Source: an uncultured Ruminococcus sp.
GTDB lineage: Bacteria > Bacillota > Clostridia > Oscillospirales > CAG-272
Direction: 5' to 3'
DNA length: 51,263 nucleotides
NCBI GenBank assembly: GCA_902762505.1
Contig: CACWOQ010000008.1
Span: 1 to 51,263 of the forward strand
In this document: positions 40,688-49,259 of the stretch, piece after piece
Numbering within the stretch: position 1 is the first letter of the stretch
How the letters are laid out: each line of letters begins with the position of its first letter
Position numbers and translations under genes: made by a program
Notes under the pieces: model-generated
Seen by the model: only the letters and a program-made list of their open reading frames with translations
Databases searched by the model: none
Told to the model about the DNA's origin: nothing

Positions 40688-42613
40688 ATGATGAAAAAGA
40701 TTATCAGGATCATATCGCTGCTGCTGTGCGCGATAACGGCGGCGCATCTCGCCGCCTGCGGCGGCACAGCTGACGTGACGACCGGGATCATCGAGCAGAC
40801 GGAGACGGATGAAGTCACCGTGCCGCAGGTCACGGACGCCGAGACTGAGCCGCTCGTTGAAAACGCGGTAGAACTGACGGACTGGGGAGACGACCCGAGG
40901 AAGCTTTCGGCGGCTGATATGGAAAAAGCCGCGGAGCTGCTTGAGCGCGTGAAGCTGTCTTCCGTTCCGAAAACGGACGGAAAACCGCTTGAGGCTGAAA
41001 ACGAGGACAAGGGACTTACCGTCTGGTTCGATCACGCGACCGTCAATACCCCCGCCGAGGATACGGCGCCCGTATTCGCGGATTACACGGTAAAGCTCGC
41101 TAAAAACGAGACGGAAGGCTGTCACTTCATGATAGCCGCCGACACGGACCGCAAGGATCTGACGCTGAACGTATCGGAGCTTAAAAACACGGCGGGCGAT
41201 AAGCTCGACGTAACCGTCTGCATCGGATACTATTTCGACGACGTCGACGGCAAGACCGTCGTCGACCCGATACCCGTGCTCGAGCACGGCTTCGATCTGT
41301 CCGCCGGCAGATCTCTGATGTTCGTAATCAAGATCAAAACAACGGCGGAAACGGCGCCCGGTATGTATTCCGCGGCGGTTTCCGTATACGACGGAGATAA
41401 AGAGCTGAAAAAAGCGGCGCTTTACGCCTACGTCTGGGATTTCACGCTGCCGGTCGCGTCCTCCTGCAAGACCCTGTCCGACCTCAACGAATGGGCTGTC
41501 ATTGTAGGCGCAAACCGCGAGAGCACGACGAAGGACGGGCTTGAAGACGATCTTTACGCCCTTTATTACGAATATCTGCTTGAAAACAAGATAAACTGCT
41601 ACACTCTGCCTTACGCGAAACGCGGACAGTTCTGGGACGACCGCGTCGATCAGTATATCGACGATCCGCGCTGCACGGCGTTCACGCTTCTGTGGAAGAT
41701 CGCGGCGAAGAACGATTCGGAGCTGCCGGATTACTTGCAGGTCGCATACGACAGGCTGTCAAAGGATCAGAGCAGACTTGACAAGGCGTATTTTTATCCC
41801 GATAAAGACGACGAGCCGATAACGAAAGCCGCGCTCGATCAGATAAAAGCGCACGATAAGCTGATCAAAAAGGTGTTCGGAGAGCACAAGCTCATCATCC
41901 CGATGCACTATAACGCGGCTCTGAAATCGGACGGCTCCTCCGACCACTTCGAGTATCTGAAAAAAACGGTCACCGTCTGGTGTCCGCACACGTTCTTCTT
42001 CAACAGCTTCGCCGACACGCAGTACAACAGCGCGCTGACGTACCGCGCCTCGGAGAAGATCGAGGAAAAACTCGGTACGTTCGAGGATAGAATGGCTGAG
42101 CAGAAGGCGGAGGGCAAGGAGGTCTGGTGGTACGTGACGCGCTACCCGCACGACCCGGAGATCACGCTCTCGATAAACGACGAGTCGATCAAGCACCGCC
42201 TGCTTTTCTGGCAGCAGAAGCTTTACAACGTCGACGGCTTCCTCTACTACATGGTCAACGACTGGGAGGACGCGAAGAACTGGACCAAGAAATATGAAAA
42301 GAGCGTCGGAGGCGAGGTCGTCAACACTTACGGCAACGGCGTTCTGATATATCCCGGAGGCGCGCTTCCCGAATACGTTGAAAAATACGGCAGCGACGGC
42401 TATCCCGGACCGATCGGATCGCTCCGCCTCGAATCCGTGCGCGACGGAGTTGAAGATTACGATTATTTCACACTGCTTGATCAAAAGTACGGAGAGGGCA
42501 CGTCCGATCTGATAATCAAACAGATAACGACGTCTCTCGGAAGCTATAAAACCGACGCGGAGCTTTTCAACGCTCTGCGCACCGCCGTGGGAGATCTTCT
42601 GTCGGCAAAATAA
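40688..42613 (+). CDS. DUF4091 (GH123-like) lipoprotein, divergent third copy
   Basis: 641 residues. Lipobox HLAAC followed by GG; linker to about residue 55; an extra N-terminal stretch of about 60 residues compared with the 16223 and 17989 copies. The catalytic pair is Asp375-Glu376 in PDKDDEP, with a two-residue insertion relative to YPFDEP. Other hallmarks: WWYVTRYPHDPE (not CWEP), LLFWQQKLYNVDGFLYY, SLRLESVRDGVEDYDYF. The changes around the active site suggest a different glycan target. AGGTGG immediately precedes; ATG 40691 may be the real start. It ends inside a bidirectional terminator. Confidence 0.85.
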   Translation: MMKKIIRIISLLLCAITAAHLAACGGTADVTTGIIEQTETDEVTVPQVTDAETEPLVENAVELTDWGDDPRKLSAADMEKAAELLERVKLSSVPKTDGKPLEAENEDKGLTVWFDHATVNTPAEDTAPVFADYTVKLAKNETEGCHFMIAADTDRKDLTLNVSELKNTAGDKLDVTVCIGYYFDDVDGKTVVDPIPVLEHGFDLSAGRSLMFVIKIKTTAETAPGMYSAAVSVYDGDKELKKAALYAYVWDFTLPVASSCKTLSDLNEWAVIVGANRESTTKDGLEDDLYALYYEYLLENKINCYTLPYAKRGQFWDDRVDQYIDDPRCTAFTLLWKIAAKNDSELPDYLQVAYDRLSKDQSRLDKAYFYPDKDDEPITKAALDQIKAHDKLIKKVFGEHKLIIPMHYNAALKSDGSSDHFEYLKKTVTVWCPHTFFFNSFADTQYNSALTYRASEKIEEKLGTFEDRMAEQKAEGKEVWWYVTRYPHDPEITLSINDESIKHRLLFWQQKLYNVDGFLYYMVNDWEDAKNWTKKYEKSVGGEVVNTYGNGVLIYPGGALPEYVEKYGSDGYPGPIGSLRLESVRDGVEDYDYFTLLDQKYGEGTSDLIIKQITTSLGSYKTDAELFNALRTAVGDLLSAK

Positions 42614-42636
42614 AAAGGACCAAAGAGGTCCTTTTC
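42613..42636. terminator. Bidirectional terminator between convergent genes
   Basis: AAAAGGACC (42613-42621), AAAGA loop, GGTCCTTTT (42627-42635). A-run and T-run flanks let it work on both strands, separating the rightward DUF4091 gene from the leftward sugar isomerase gene. Confidence 0.88.
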
Positions 42637-43512
42637 TTATTCCGTTTTCATCATGCGGATCAGCTGACGTCCCGTCTTTTGCATGAATTCCGCCACGTCG
42701 CGGTACATTTCCGCGGGGAAGCCGTGATAGAAGCGATCCGCTTCAAACGTCAGGTCGCCCTCGTATCCGATCTCCGCAAGCAGACGCATAATGAGCGCGA
42801 AATCGTTTTCGCTCGTGAACGGGAGCGTATGCAGATCGCGGCAGCCGTCCGTGTCGTGCACGTGGAGGGCTTTCAGACGTTTCCCGCCGAGACCGCGGAT
42901 CATCGTCGCCATATCCTCGCCGCAGAGCGAGACGTGACCGATATCGAGACACGCGACTATCCTGTCGCTTCCGATCATGTCGATGTACTCGCAAAACTCC
43001 TCAACGCGCGAGCAGGTGCTGTCGACTATCGTCTTTCTGCCTACCGGGTTCATCTGCCACATGTTTTCCACCGCGACGTTTATGCCGTACTGCTCGCAGT
43101 ACGGCAGAAGACGCCTGTAAAACTCAAGGTTGAGATTTTTCAGGGTCTTTGCGTTTTCGCGGTAGTTCAAATGCTGTTTCGGGTGGACAATGATGTTTTT
43201 CGCACCGAGGACGGACGCCACATGCATAGCGTGGACTACGCTGTCGAATATCCTTTTGTCCTCCTCCGCTTTTCCCGTGCTTGTCGGGAACGGCGCGTGC
43301 GCCTGGTTACAGACTATCCCGGCTTTTTCAGCCGTTTCCTTAAGCCTTGCGGCGTACTCCGCGTATCCTTCGCCGTAGAGAGGATCGTCGCCGTGAAGCG
43401 GATGGAACAGGGATAAGTCAAACGCGTCAAATCCCGCCTCTGCGAGTATTTTTATCGCGCCTTCATATCCGAATTTTCCCTGTAATACCTGTGTCTGAGT
43501 TGAAAGCAGCAT
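42637..43512 (-). CDS. Sugar phosphate isomerase/epimerase (xylose isomerase-like TIM barrel)
   Basis: 291 residues, cytoplasmic. The AP_endonuc_2 barrel is recognisable from HAPFPT, NIIVHP, VAVENMW (metal-binding Glu), CLDIGHVSL (Asp/His), LKALHVHDTDG (His/Asp) and LTFEAD (Glu), the usual divalent-metal ligand set. Members interconvert ketoses and aldoses or epimerise inositols and allulose; the exact reaction is not readable. GGAGGAGA precedes the ATG, 11 nt after the mgtE stop, so it shares the mgtE transcript. It could feed sugars released by surface glycosidases into metabolism. Confidence 0.87.
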   Translation of the reverse strand: MLLSTQTQVLQGKFGYEGAIKILAEAGFDAFDLSLFHPLHGDDPLYGEGYAEYAARLKETAEKAGIVCNQAHAPFPTSTGKAEEDKRIFDSVVHAMHVASVLGAKNIIVHPKQHLNYRENAKTLKNLNLEFYRRLLPYCEQYGINVAVENMWQMNPVGRKTIVDSTCSRVEEFCEYIDMIGSDRIVACLDIGHVSLCGEDMATMIRGLGGKRLKALHVHDTDGCRDLHTLPFTSENDFALIMRLLAEIGYEGDLTFEADRFYHGFPAEMYRDVAEFMQKTGRQLIRMMKTE

Positions 43513-43523
43513 GATCTCCTCCG

Positions 43524-45005
43524 TTAAGCCGGTATCGCCGCGGTGCCCATATGGAAGAAGTTGATGAGAAGCGCGAGCGCGAGACCGTAGTAAACCATAG
43601 TCGCTATAAGGTCGTTCACCGTCGTTATCATGGGACCGGATGCGACTGCGGGGTCAATGTGTATCTTATGCAGAAGCATCGGTATCGTGGTACCGATAAG
43701 GCTGGCGATTATCATCGACACGAACAGCGAGAAGGCTATGCAGCCCGATATCGTGAACGAATACTGCCATACGGGCATAGTAAGCGCGTCCGGGCGTTTG
43801 AAAGCGAGGATGTACAGACCTACAACGACGAAAGCCGCCGTGCCGAGTATGAGACCGTTGCAGAAGCCGACGCGGACTTCCTTGAATATGAGCTTCGCCT
43901 TGGCTTTTGCGTCAACGCTTTCATCCATGAGAACGCGTATCGTGACGGCAAGTGACTGCGTGCCGGTGTTTCCCGCCATATCGAAGACCATTGACTGGAA
44001 TACGGCGATGATCGGCAGAAGCGCAACGACTCTGTTTTCAAATATGCCTATCGCCGACGAGACGACGAGCCCGAGGAAGAGAAGAGTTATCAGCCACGGG
44101 ATCCTTTTCTTTATGCTCGCACCGATCGGCTCGTTCAGATCCTCCTCCGCGGTAAGACCTGCCAGCTTTGCGTAGTCTTCTCCGAATTCCTCGTCGACCA
44201 CCTCGACTATGTCCTGAGCGGTTATGATGCCGAGGACCTTACCGTCCTCAGAAAGCACGGGGAACGAGTCCTCCGTGTATTCGCGGATACGTTCAAGACA
44301 GTCTGCTATCTTTTCGTGGTCGGTGACGTACGGGTACGACGTACTGATCAGCGTTTCGAGCTTATCCTGCACGCGTGCTCTGATGAGATCGTTCAGAGCT
44401 ATGGCTCCGTAAAAACGTTCGTCCGCGTCTTCGACGTAGATCGTCGATATGTTGTCGTTATCTCCCGCCTGCTCGATCAGCGAGCTCATCGCCTGCTTGA
44501 TCGTCAGATCGTTTTTGATCAGTATGAAGTTCGTGGTGAGGCGGCTGCCTATCTCGTCCTCGTCATACGAACGTATGAGCTGGATGTCCTGGCTGCTCTC
44601 CTCATCCATCAGGCTTACTATCTTTTTCTCGGTCTCGTCGTCTACCTCGTCGAGTATGTCGACGGCGTCGTCGGAGTCCATGTTTTCGAGGACCTTAGCC
44701 GCCTGCCTGACGCCCATCTCCTCGATGTACTGCTCGGCATTTTCAACGTACGCGAATATTTTCGAGAACTGCTCCGCGCCTAAAATATTGTAAAGGCGCT
44801 GACGCTCCTCCGGCTCGAGCTGTTCGAACGCGCCTGCCACGTCGTTTTCGTGGTAGTCGCTCAGCTGCTCGACAAGCTCTTTGTCCGGAAGTCCGGATCT
44901 TATCAGATCTATGATCTCGCCGACGTAGTCCTGCTCTACGGTGAAATCGACATCTTCCTCATCCGGCTTTTCTTCGTTTGTTTTCTTTTCTTCTTCGTTA
45001 TCCAT
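43524..45005 (-). CDS. mgtE: Magnesium transporter MgtE
   Basis: 493 residues from ATG 45005 (MDNEEEKK), supported by GGAGG just upstream; a longer in-frame start at 45044 is rejected. An acidic N-terminal helical domain (MgtE_N, residues about 25-150), a CBS pair (about 155-280) that senses cytoplasmic Mg, the plug helix, and five membrane helices (about 310-490) are all visible. The pore motif FDMAGNTGTQSLA and PMITTVNDLIATMVYY are classical. It is an ion-gated Mg2+ channel. A 187-nt structured leader and promoter precede it. Confidence 0.95.
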   Translation of the reverse strand: MDNEEEKKTNEEKPDEEDVDFTVEQDYVGEIIDLIRSGLPDKELVEQLSDYHENDVAGAFEQLEPEERQRLYNILGAEQFSKIFAYVENAEQYIEEMGVRQAAKVLENMDSDDAVDILDEVDDETEKKIVSLMDEESSQDIQLIRSYDEDEIGSRLTTNFILIKNDLTIKQAMSSLIEQAGDNDNISTIYVEDADERFYGAIALNDLIRARVQDKLETLISTSYPYVTDHEKIADCLERIREYTEDSFPVLSEDGKVLGIITAQDIVEVVDEEFGEDYAKLAGLTAEEDLNEPIGASIKKRIPWLITLLFLGLVVSSAIGIFENRVVALLPIIAVFQSMVFDMAGNTGTQSLAVTIRVLMDESVDAKAKAKLIFKEVRVGFCNGLILGTAAFVVVGLYILAFKRPDALTMPVWQYSFTISGCIAFSLFVSMIIASLIGTTIPMLLHKIHIDPAVASGPMITTVNDLIATMVYYGLALALLINFFHMGTAAIPA

Positions 45006-45192
45006 ATTTACCTCCGTTTTTGCGGCAAAATAAAACGCCGCCATCAGAACTGATGCCGGTATAACGAAAACGACGATAAAATCAGATGCGGGCTGTGTCA
45101 GACCGCACGCAGTTTTCAGTTATACCGAACCCTATACTTCGGGGAATACCGTCGCAGTTGTCCACAGTCTCACTCCTTTTTTATTTTTTCTT
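45006..45192 (-). promoter_or_regulatory. Structured 5' leader of mgtE, candidate cis-regulatory RNA
   Basis: In the leftward transcript, a 9-bp stem CGGTATAAC/GTTATACCG (45127-45119 with 45065-45057) closes an internal region with a TGCGG/CCGCA hairpin. A CATCAG/CTGATG hairpin (45055-45042) and a GCGGC/GCCGC hairpin (about 45040-45020) follow, then the ribosome site. The upstream part (GGAGTGAGACTGTGGAC) faintly recalls an M-box start, but the conserved GGTGAGGCTCC and GCTGCTGCCC blocks are not seen. A Mg-responsive element is plausible from position. Confidence 0.55.
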
Positions 45193-45221
45193 ATTTTAAC
45201 ACACGGAAGCCGCTTTGTCAA
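45193..45221 (-). promoter_or_regulatory. SigA-type promoter for mgtE
   Basis: Leftward TTGACA (45221-45216), 17 nt, TAAAAT (45198-45193), about 188 nt before the mgtE ATG, leaving room for the structured leader. Confidence 0.82.
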
Positions 45222-45277
45222 TAGTAAATTGCGTCAAATAAACGCTGCATGCCGCGTAATTTTCGGGCTCCGGCGCG

Positions 45278-45312
45278 AAAAAAAGCGCCCCGGAGCCGCT
45301 TTTCCGGGGCGC
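45278..45312 (-). terminator. Intrinsic terminator of the phospho-sugar mutase gene
   Basis: GCGCCCCGGA (45285-45294) pairs with TCCGGGGCGC (45303-45312); in the leftward direction the stem is followed by seven T (A-run 45278-45284). Confidence 0.92.
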
Positions 45313-45337
45313 CGGGCGCTTCATATCCGCATCCGGA

Positions 45338-47050
45338 TCATCCGATTATGCTTTTCGGTATTTTTCTGAAACGCGCAAGCTTTCTCTCGGCTTTTTCAGC
45401 CGTGTCCTCGACTACCATATAGTAGAACTTGATCTTCGGTTCGGTGCCGGACGGACGGATGACGACGACGTCGTCTCCGAGCCGGAAGTAAAGAGAATTC
45501 GTGACGCCGCTGCCGAGCCGCTCGACTGTGCCGTTTTTCAGATCGTGCAGCTCGGGCACGGAATAGTCGATATAAGAGCGGACCTTGATCCCGGCGAGCT
45601 TTTCCGGCGGATCCTTGCGGAGACCGTCCATAAGATCAGCCATCCTCTGCAGTCCGTCGAGCCCTTCCATATATACGCTGTCCGTCGCCTCGCGGTAGCA
45701 GCCGTATTTTTCGTATATATCCTGCATCGCGTCGTAAAGCGTCTTGCCGTGAAGCGAATAGTAAGCCGCCGCTTCGCAGATCAGCATCGACGCGACGACG
45801 GCGTCCTTGTCGCGCGCGTACGTTCCGCGCAGATATCCGCAGGATTCCTCGAAGCCGAGCAGAAAATGAGTGTCCGTCTCATCGTCCTCAAGCTCGTTCA
45901 TCTTTTCGCCGATATATTTGAAGCCGGTGAAAACGTCGTAACACTCGCATCCGTTTTCACGGGCTATCTTCGCCGCAAGCTCCGTCGAAACGAAGCTCTT
46001 GATTATATACGGGTGTGCGGGATACGCCCCGGTGCGTTTGAGCGCGCTTATTATATATTCCGTCAGAAGAGCGCCCTGCTGGTTTCCGGTAAGCACGGTG
46101 AATTCTCCGTCGCTTTTGCGGACGGCTACGCCCATCCTGTCGGCGTCGGGGTCGGTCGCTATTATAAGATCCGAGCCTATCTCGTTCGCGAGTCTGATGC
46201 CGGGCTCGAATACCTGTATGAATTCGGGGTTCGGAAACGGCGTCGTCGGAAAATCGCCGTCGGGCTCGGACTGCTCCGGCACTACGCGGACGTTCTTCAC
46301 TCCGATAGAATCGAGTATCCGCGGCACCATCCTGTATCCGGCGCCGTTCAGCGGCGAGTATACCACGCGAAGCCCGGACGCCGCGGCGACGGATTCGCTG
46401 TCGATCAGCTGTGATCTGACGGCTTCGAGATACGGACGGTCAACGTCCTCTCCGACGTAAACGAGAAGCCCGGACGATACTGCGTCAGCCGGATCCGCGC
46501 GTTTTACACCGTCAAGCACGTCGACGCGGCTCATGAACTCCGAGACCCTGTCCGCGAGAGCCGGGGACAGCTGCGCGCCGTCGTCCCAGTACGCCTTGTA
46601 GCCGTTGTACTGCTTCGGATTGTGGGACGCCGTTATATTGACTCCTGCGGCGCAGCGGAGATATCTTACCGCGAAAGAGAGGACCGGGGTCGGGCGCAGG
46701 GAATCGAACAGATAAGTCTTTATCCCGTTCCCGCAGAGGACCGACGCCGTGACGGAGGCGAACTGCTTTGAATTGTGACGGCTGTCGTACGCGATGACGA
46801 CGCCGTCCCCGGCTCTGTTCTCGGAGTTTATCAGATCCGCAAGCCCCTGCGTCGCGTGGGCGACGGTGTAAACGTTCATCGCGTTCGTGCCGGCTGCCAT
46901 TATCCCGCGCAGCCCGGCTGTCCCGAACGACAGGAATCCGTGAAAATACAGCTTCTTTTTGTCCTCGTCATACGAGGAAAGCTCTTTTTTCGTGTCCCGG
47001 TCGACCTTGTCGGACTCCATCCATCTTATATATTCCTTATTATATTCCAT
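45338..47050 (-). CDS. Phospho-sugar mutase (phosphoglucomutase/phosphomannomutase)
   Basis: 570 residues, cytoplasmic, alpha-D-phosphohexomutase family. The catalytic phosphoserine loop is NITASHNPKQYNGYK; the metal-binding loop is IATDPDADRMGVAV; the sugar-binding loop is LLGFEESCGYL; the phosphate-binding loop is VVIRPSGTEPKIKFY. Length and motifs match PgcA-type enzymes, which interconvert glucose 1- and 6-phosphate and link galactose use (galK in this window) to glycolysis and glycan precursors. An AAAGGAG site precedes the ATG. It has its own promoter and terminator. Confidence 0.93.
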   Translation of the reverse strand: MEYNKEYIRWMESDKVDRDTKKELSSYDEDKKKLYFHGFLSFGTAGLRGIMAAGTNAMNVYTVAHATQGLADLINSENRAGDGVVIAYDSRHNSKQFASVTASVLCGNGIKTYLFDSLRPTPVLSFAVRYLRCAAGVNITASHNPKQYNGYKAYWDDGAQLSPALADRVSEFMSRVDVLDGVKRADPADAVSSGLLVYVGEDVDRPYLEAVRSQLIDSESVAAASGLRVVYSPLNGAGYRMVPRILDSIGVKNVRVVPEQSEPDGDFPTTPFPNPEFIQVFEPGIRLANEIGSDLIIATDPDADRMGVAVRKSDGEFTVLTGNQQGALLTEYIISALKRTGAYPAHPYIIKSFVSTELAAKIARENGCECYDVFTGFKYIGEKMNELEDDETDTHFLLGFEESCGYLRGTYARDKDAVVASMLICEAAAYYSLHGKTLYDAMQDIYEKYGCYREATDSVYMEGLDGLQRMADLMDGLRKDPPEKLAGIKVRSYIDYSVPELHDLKNGTVERLGSGVTNSLYFRLGDDVVVIRPSGTEPKIKFYYMVVEDTAEKAERKLARFRKIPKSIIG

Positions 47051-47079
47051 ATTTTCGCTCCTTTGTCTGACTGACGTCT

Positions 47080-47108
47080 ATTTTACCACAATAAGGCGTC
47101 TGTGTCAA
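47080..47108 (-). promoter_or_regulatory. SigA-type promoter for the phospho-sugar mutase gene
   Basis: Leftward TTGACA (47108-47103), 17 nt, TAAAAT (47085-47080), 30 nt before the ATG. It is divergent from the S10 operon promoter. Confidence 0.85.
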
Positions 47109-47214
47109 TACGGTTATTTTGTACAGCGCGGTATAATTTTTACCTGAAAAGTACCCGGACCGCCTGTCTGACGTCGAATTTACAAAAAATTCACACAAAT
47201 ATTTCCGAAAGGTA

Positions 47215-47243
47215 TTGCCAAAAAATGCATTATATGATATACT
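47215..47243 (+). promoter_or_regulatory. Probable promoter of the S10 ribosomal operon
   Basis: TTGCCA (47215-47220), 17 nt, TATACT (47238-47243), about 318 nt before rpsJ. It is the best match in the divergent gap. Confidence 0.6.
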
Positions 47244-47560
47244 TGCAAGGCTTGATGTGCGATGAGGCGGGAGGTTGCCGTTGATCAAAACGGGTTTTTC
47301 CGCGGAGTATGTCCGATTTTAAACCGGGCGCAAAGAATTTACGAGCAGAAAATACCGGCACGCCGGATATTCCCCGACCTTTTTCGTAAGTCGGCGGCAA
47401 TCCGCGAAGGCGCGGCGGTAAGTTTACCCGGAGATTGTTTTGAAATGTCCAAAACGGTATCCGGTTTTCATAAGGGAAGAGGGCGAAACACCCGAAACCG
47501 TGTTTGCAAAATTCTTTAAAGCCCTTTTAAATCACCAAATTTAAAAGGAGGAAAACAAAA
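47244..47560 (+). promoter_or_regulatory. Long structured leader of the S10 operon
   Basis: About 317 nt without a convincing gene. Hairpins in order: CCGGC/GCCGG (47355-47366), CCGAC/GTCGG (47374-47394), CCGCG/CGCGG (47402-47415), GGTAA/TTACC (47417-47428), AAACAC/GTGTTT (47486-47505) and CCTTTTAAAT/ATTTAAAAGG (47523-47548). The last one pairs with part of the rpsJ ribosome site (AGGAGG, 47546-47551), so translation could be blocked when it forms. In other bacteria the S10 leader binds L4 or another operon product; that mechanism is inferred here. Confidence 0.6.
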
Positions 47561-47887
47561 GTGGCAAAGAAGGAGATCATCAGAGTCAAGATCAGATCCT
47601 ACGATCACACGCTGGCTGACGCGGCGGCTGAAAAAATAGCCGAGGCTGCGAAGCGCGCGGGCGCCAAGATATCCGGCCCCATACCGCTGCCCACCGAGCG
47701 CGAGATCGTCACGATACTCCGCGCCGTCCATAAATATAAGGACAGCCGCGAGCAGTTCGAAACAAGGACTCACAAGAGACTTATCGATATCCTCAACCCC
47801 TCGGACAAGGTCTTATCCGCTCTTACGAATATGGATCTTCCGGCGGGCGTTGAAGTCAAGATCGACGCAAGCTCTTCGCTGAAGTGA
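47561..47887 (+). CDS. rpsJ: 30S ribosomal protein S10
   Basis: 108 residues, starting at GTG 47561 (AGGAGG 9 nt upstream). [20 protein letters not shown] and the central [24 protein letters not shown] region are typical, as is the [14 protein letters not shown] block (here [13 protein letters not shown]). The common S10 is 102-103 residues; the extra few are at the C terminus. It is the first gene of the S10 operon and follows a structured leader. S10 is also NusB's partner in antitermination. Confidence 0.97.
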   Translation: MAKKEIIRVKIRSYDHTLADAAAEKIAEAAKRAGAKISGPIPLPTEREIVTILRAVHKYKDSREQFETRTHKRLIDILNPSDKVLSALTNMDLPAGVEVKIDASSSLK

Positions 47888-47915
47888 TTCGGCAACACAA
47901 AACAAGGTAATAGTT

Positions 47916-47959
47916 TACGCGCAAGCGTAGACCGTTCGGTCATGTTGGAGAGATCCAAC
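47916..47959 (+). repeat. Three small hairpins between rpsJ and rplC
   Basis: TACGC/GCGTA with a GCAA tetraloop (47916-47929), ACCG/CGGT (47931-47940) and GTTGG/CCAAC (47944-47959) fill most of the 98-nt gap. The GNRA loop supports an RNA role. No T-run follows, so this is not a terminator; processing or translational control of rplC is possible. Confidence 0.5.
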
Positions 47960-47985
47960 CAATAATTGAATGGAGGAAAAAAACG

Positions 47986-48615
47986 ATGAAAAAAGGAATC
48001 ATCGGTCGCAAGGTCGGCATGAGCCAGATCTTTGCGGAAGCGGGAAAGGTTATTCCCGTTACGGTCATCGAGGCGGGCCCGTGCGTGGTCGCTCAGAAAA
48101 AGACCGTTGAGAACGACGGCTATGACGCCGTACAGCTCGGTTTCGGATATATATCCGACAAGCATCTTACCAAACCCTTAAAGGGTCACTTCAAGAAAAC
48201 GGATTCCGCTCCCAAAAAGCACCTGAAGGAATTCAGACTTGAAGACTGCAGCACCTACAACGCAGGCGACATCGTTACCGCGGACGTCTTCGCGGCGGGC
48301 GAAAAGGTCGATATCACGGGCATCACCAAGGGCCACGGATATTCCGGCGTTATAAAGAGATGGGGCTGCCACAGACTGAGAATGACACACGGCGTCGGCC
48401 CTGTGCATCGTCAGCCCGGTTCAATGGGCGCGAACTCCGACCCGTCCCGCATCTTCAAGAACAAGAAGATGGCAGGTCAGTACGGCGCGGAGCAAGTGAC
48501 TGTCCTCAATCTCGAGGTCGTCAAAGTAGACGCCGAAAAGAATCTTATCGCCGTTAAGGGTGCCGTTCCCGGTGCCAAAGGCGGAATCGTGTTCATTCGC
48601 AACACGGTCAAATAA
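47986..48615 (+). CDS. rplC: 50S ribosomal protein L3
   Basis: 209 residues. [15 protein letters not shown] starts the protein, and the central loop [20 protein letters not shown] that reaches the peptidyl transferase centre is intact, including the Gln of the GQ/RQPG motif. It binds 23S rRNA early in assembly. A GGAGG site precedes the ATG; it sits 98 nt after rpsJ and 20 nt before rplD. Confidence 0.97.
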   Translation: MKKGIIGRKVGMSQIFAEAGKVIPVTVIEAGPCVVAQKKTVENDGYDAVQLGFGYISDKHLTKPLKGHFKKTDSAPKKHLKEFRLEDCSTYNAGDIVTADVFAAGEKVDITGITKGHGYSGVIKRWGCHRLRMTHGVGPVHRQPGSMGANSDPSRIFKNKKMAGQYGAEQVTVLNLEVVKVDAEKNLIAVKGAVPGAKGGIVFIRNTVK

Positions 48616-48635
48616 GCGGGGAGGAGGAAAAGATA

Positions 48636-49259
48636 ATGGCTAATTTCAAAGTTGTCACCATGACGGGCGCGGCGGCAGGCGAGATAGAACTTGCGGATTC
48701 CGTATTCGCTATCGAACCGAACGAAGCGGTGCTTCACGCGGCGGTCCGCGCATTTCTGCTCAACCAGAGACAGGGCACGCAGTCCACTCTTACCCGTACC
48801 GAGGTATCCGGCGGCGGCAAAAAACCGTGGCGTCAGAAGGGTACCGGCAGAGCCAGACAGGGTTCTACCAGATCTCCCCAGTGGACTCACGGCGGCGTAG
48901 CTCTCGGTCCGAAGCCGAGAAAGTACCGCACCGACCTCAATAAGAAGGTCAGAAGACTCGCCCTCTGCTCGGCGCTCTCCGCCAAAGCTCAGGAAGAGCA
49001 GCTTGTGATAGTCGACGCTATCACGACCGACGCTTACAAAACCAAGACGATGGTGAATATGCTCAGCGCAGTCGGCGCGGGCAAAAAGGCTCTCGTAGTG
49101 CTTGACAGCATCGACGAAAAAGTCCTGAAGAGCTTTGCAAACATTCCCGGAGTCAAGACGGCACAGATCAACACGATCAACGTATACGACATACTCAACG
49201 CCGATACGTTCATCGCCACGAAGGCTGCCGCCGCTAAGATATCGGAGGTGTACGCATGA
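48636..49259 (+). CDS. rplD: 50S ribosomal protein L4
   Basis: 207 residues. RQGTQSTLTRTEVSGGGKKPW and KGTGRARQGSTRSPQW cover the extended loop lining the peptide exit tunnel. L4 is the autoregulator of this operon in enterobacteria, so it is a candidate ligand of the leader upstream of rpsJ, though Firmicutes use other solutions. GGAGGA precedes the ATG; its stop overlaps the rplW start by 4 nt. Confidence 0.96.
   Translation: MANFKVVTMTGAAAGEIELADSVFAIEPNEAVLHAAVRAFLLNQRQGTQSTLTRTEVSGGGKKPWRQKGTGRARQGSTRSPQWTHGGVALGPKPRKYRTDLNKKVRRLALCSALSAKAQEEQLVIVDAITTDAYKTKTMVNMLSAVGAGKKALVVLDSIDEKVLKSFANIPGVKTAQINTINVYDILNADTFIATKAAAAKISEVYA

Noticed and set aside
45006..45192. Direct call of an M-box riboswitch
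   Set aside because: Position fits, but the conserved core sequences are not visible, so only a structured leader is claimed.
47262..47519. 85-codon frame in the S10 leader
   Set aside because: It overlaps dense hairpins, has no proper ribosome site and resembles no known leader peptide. A regulatory RNA explains the region better.
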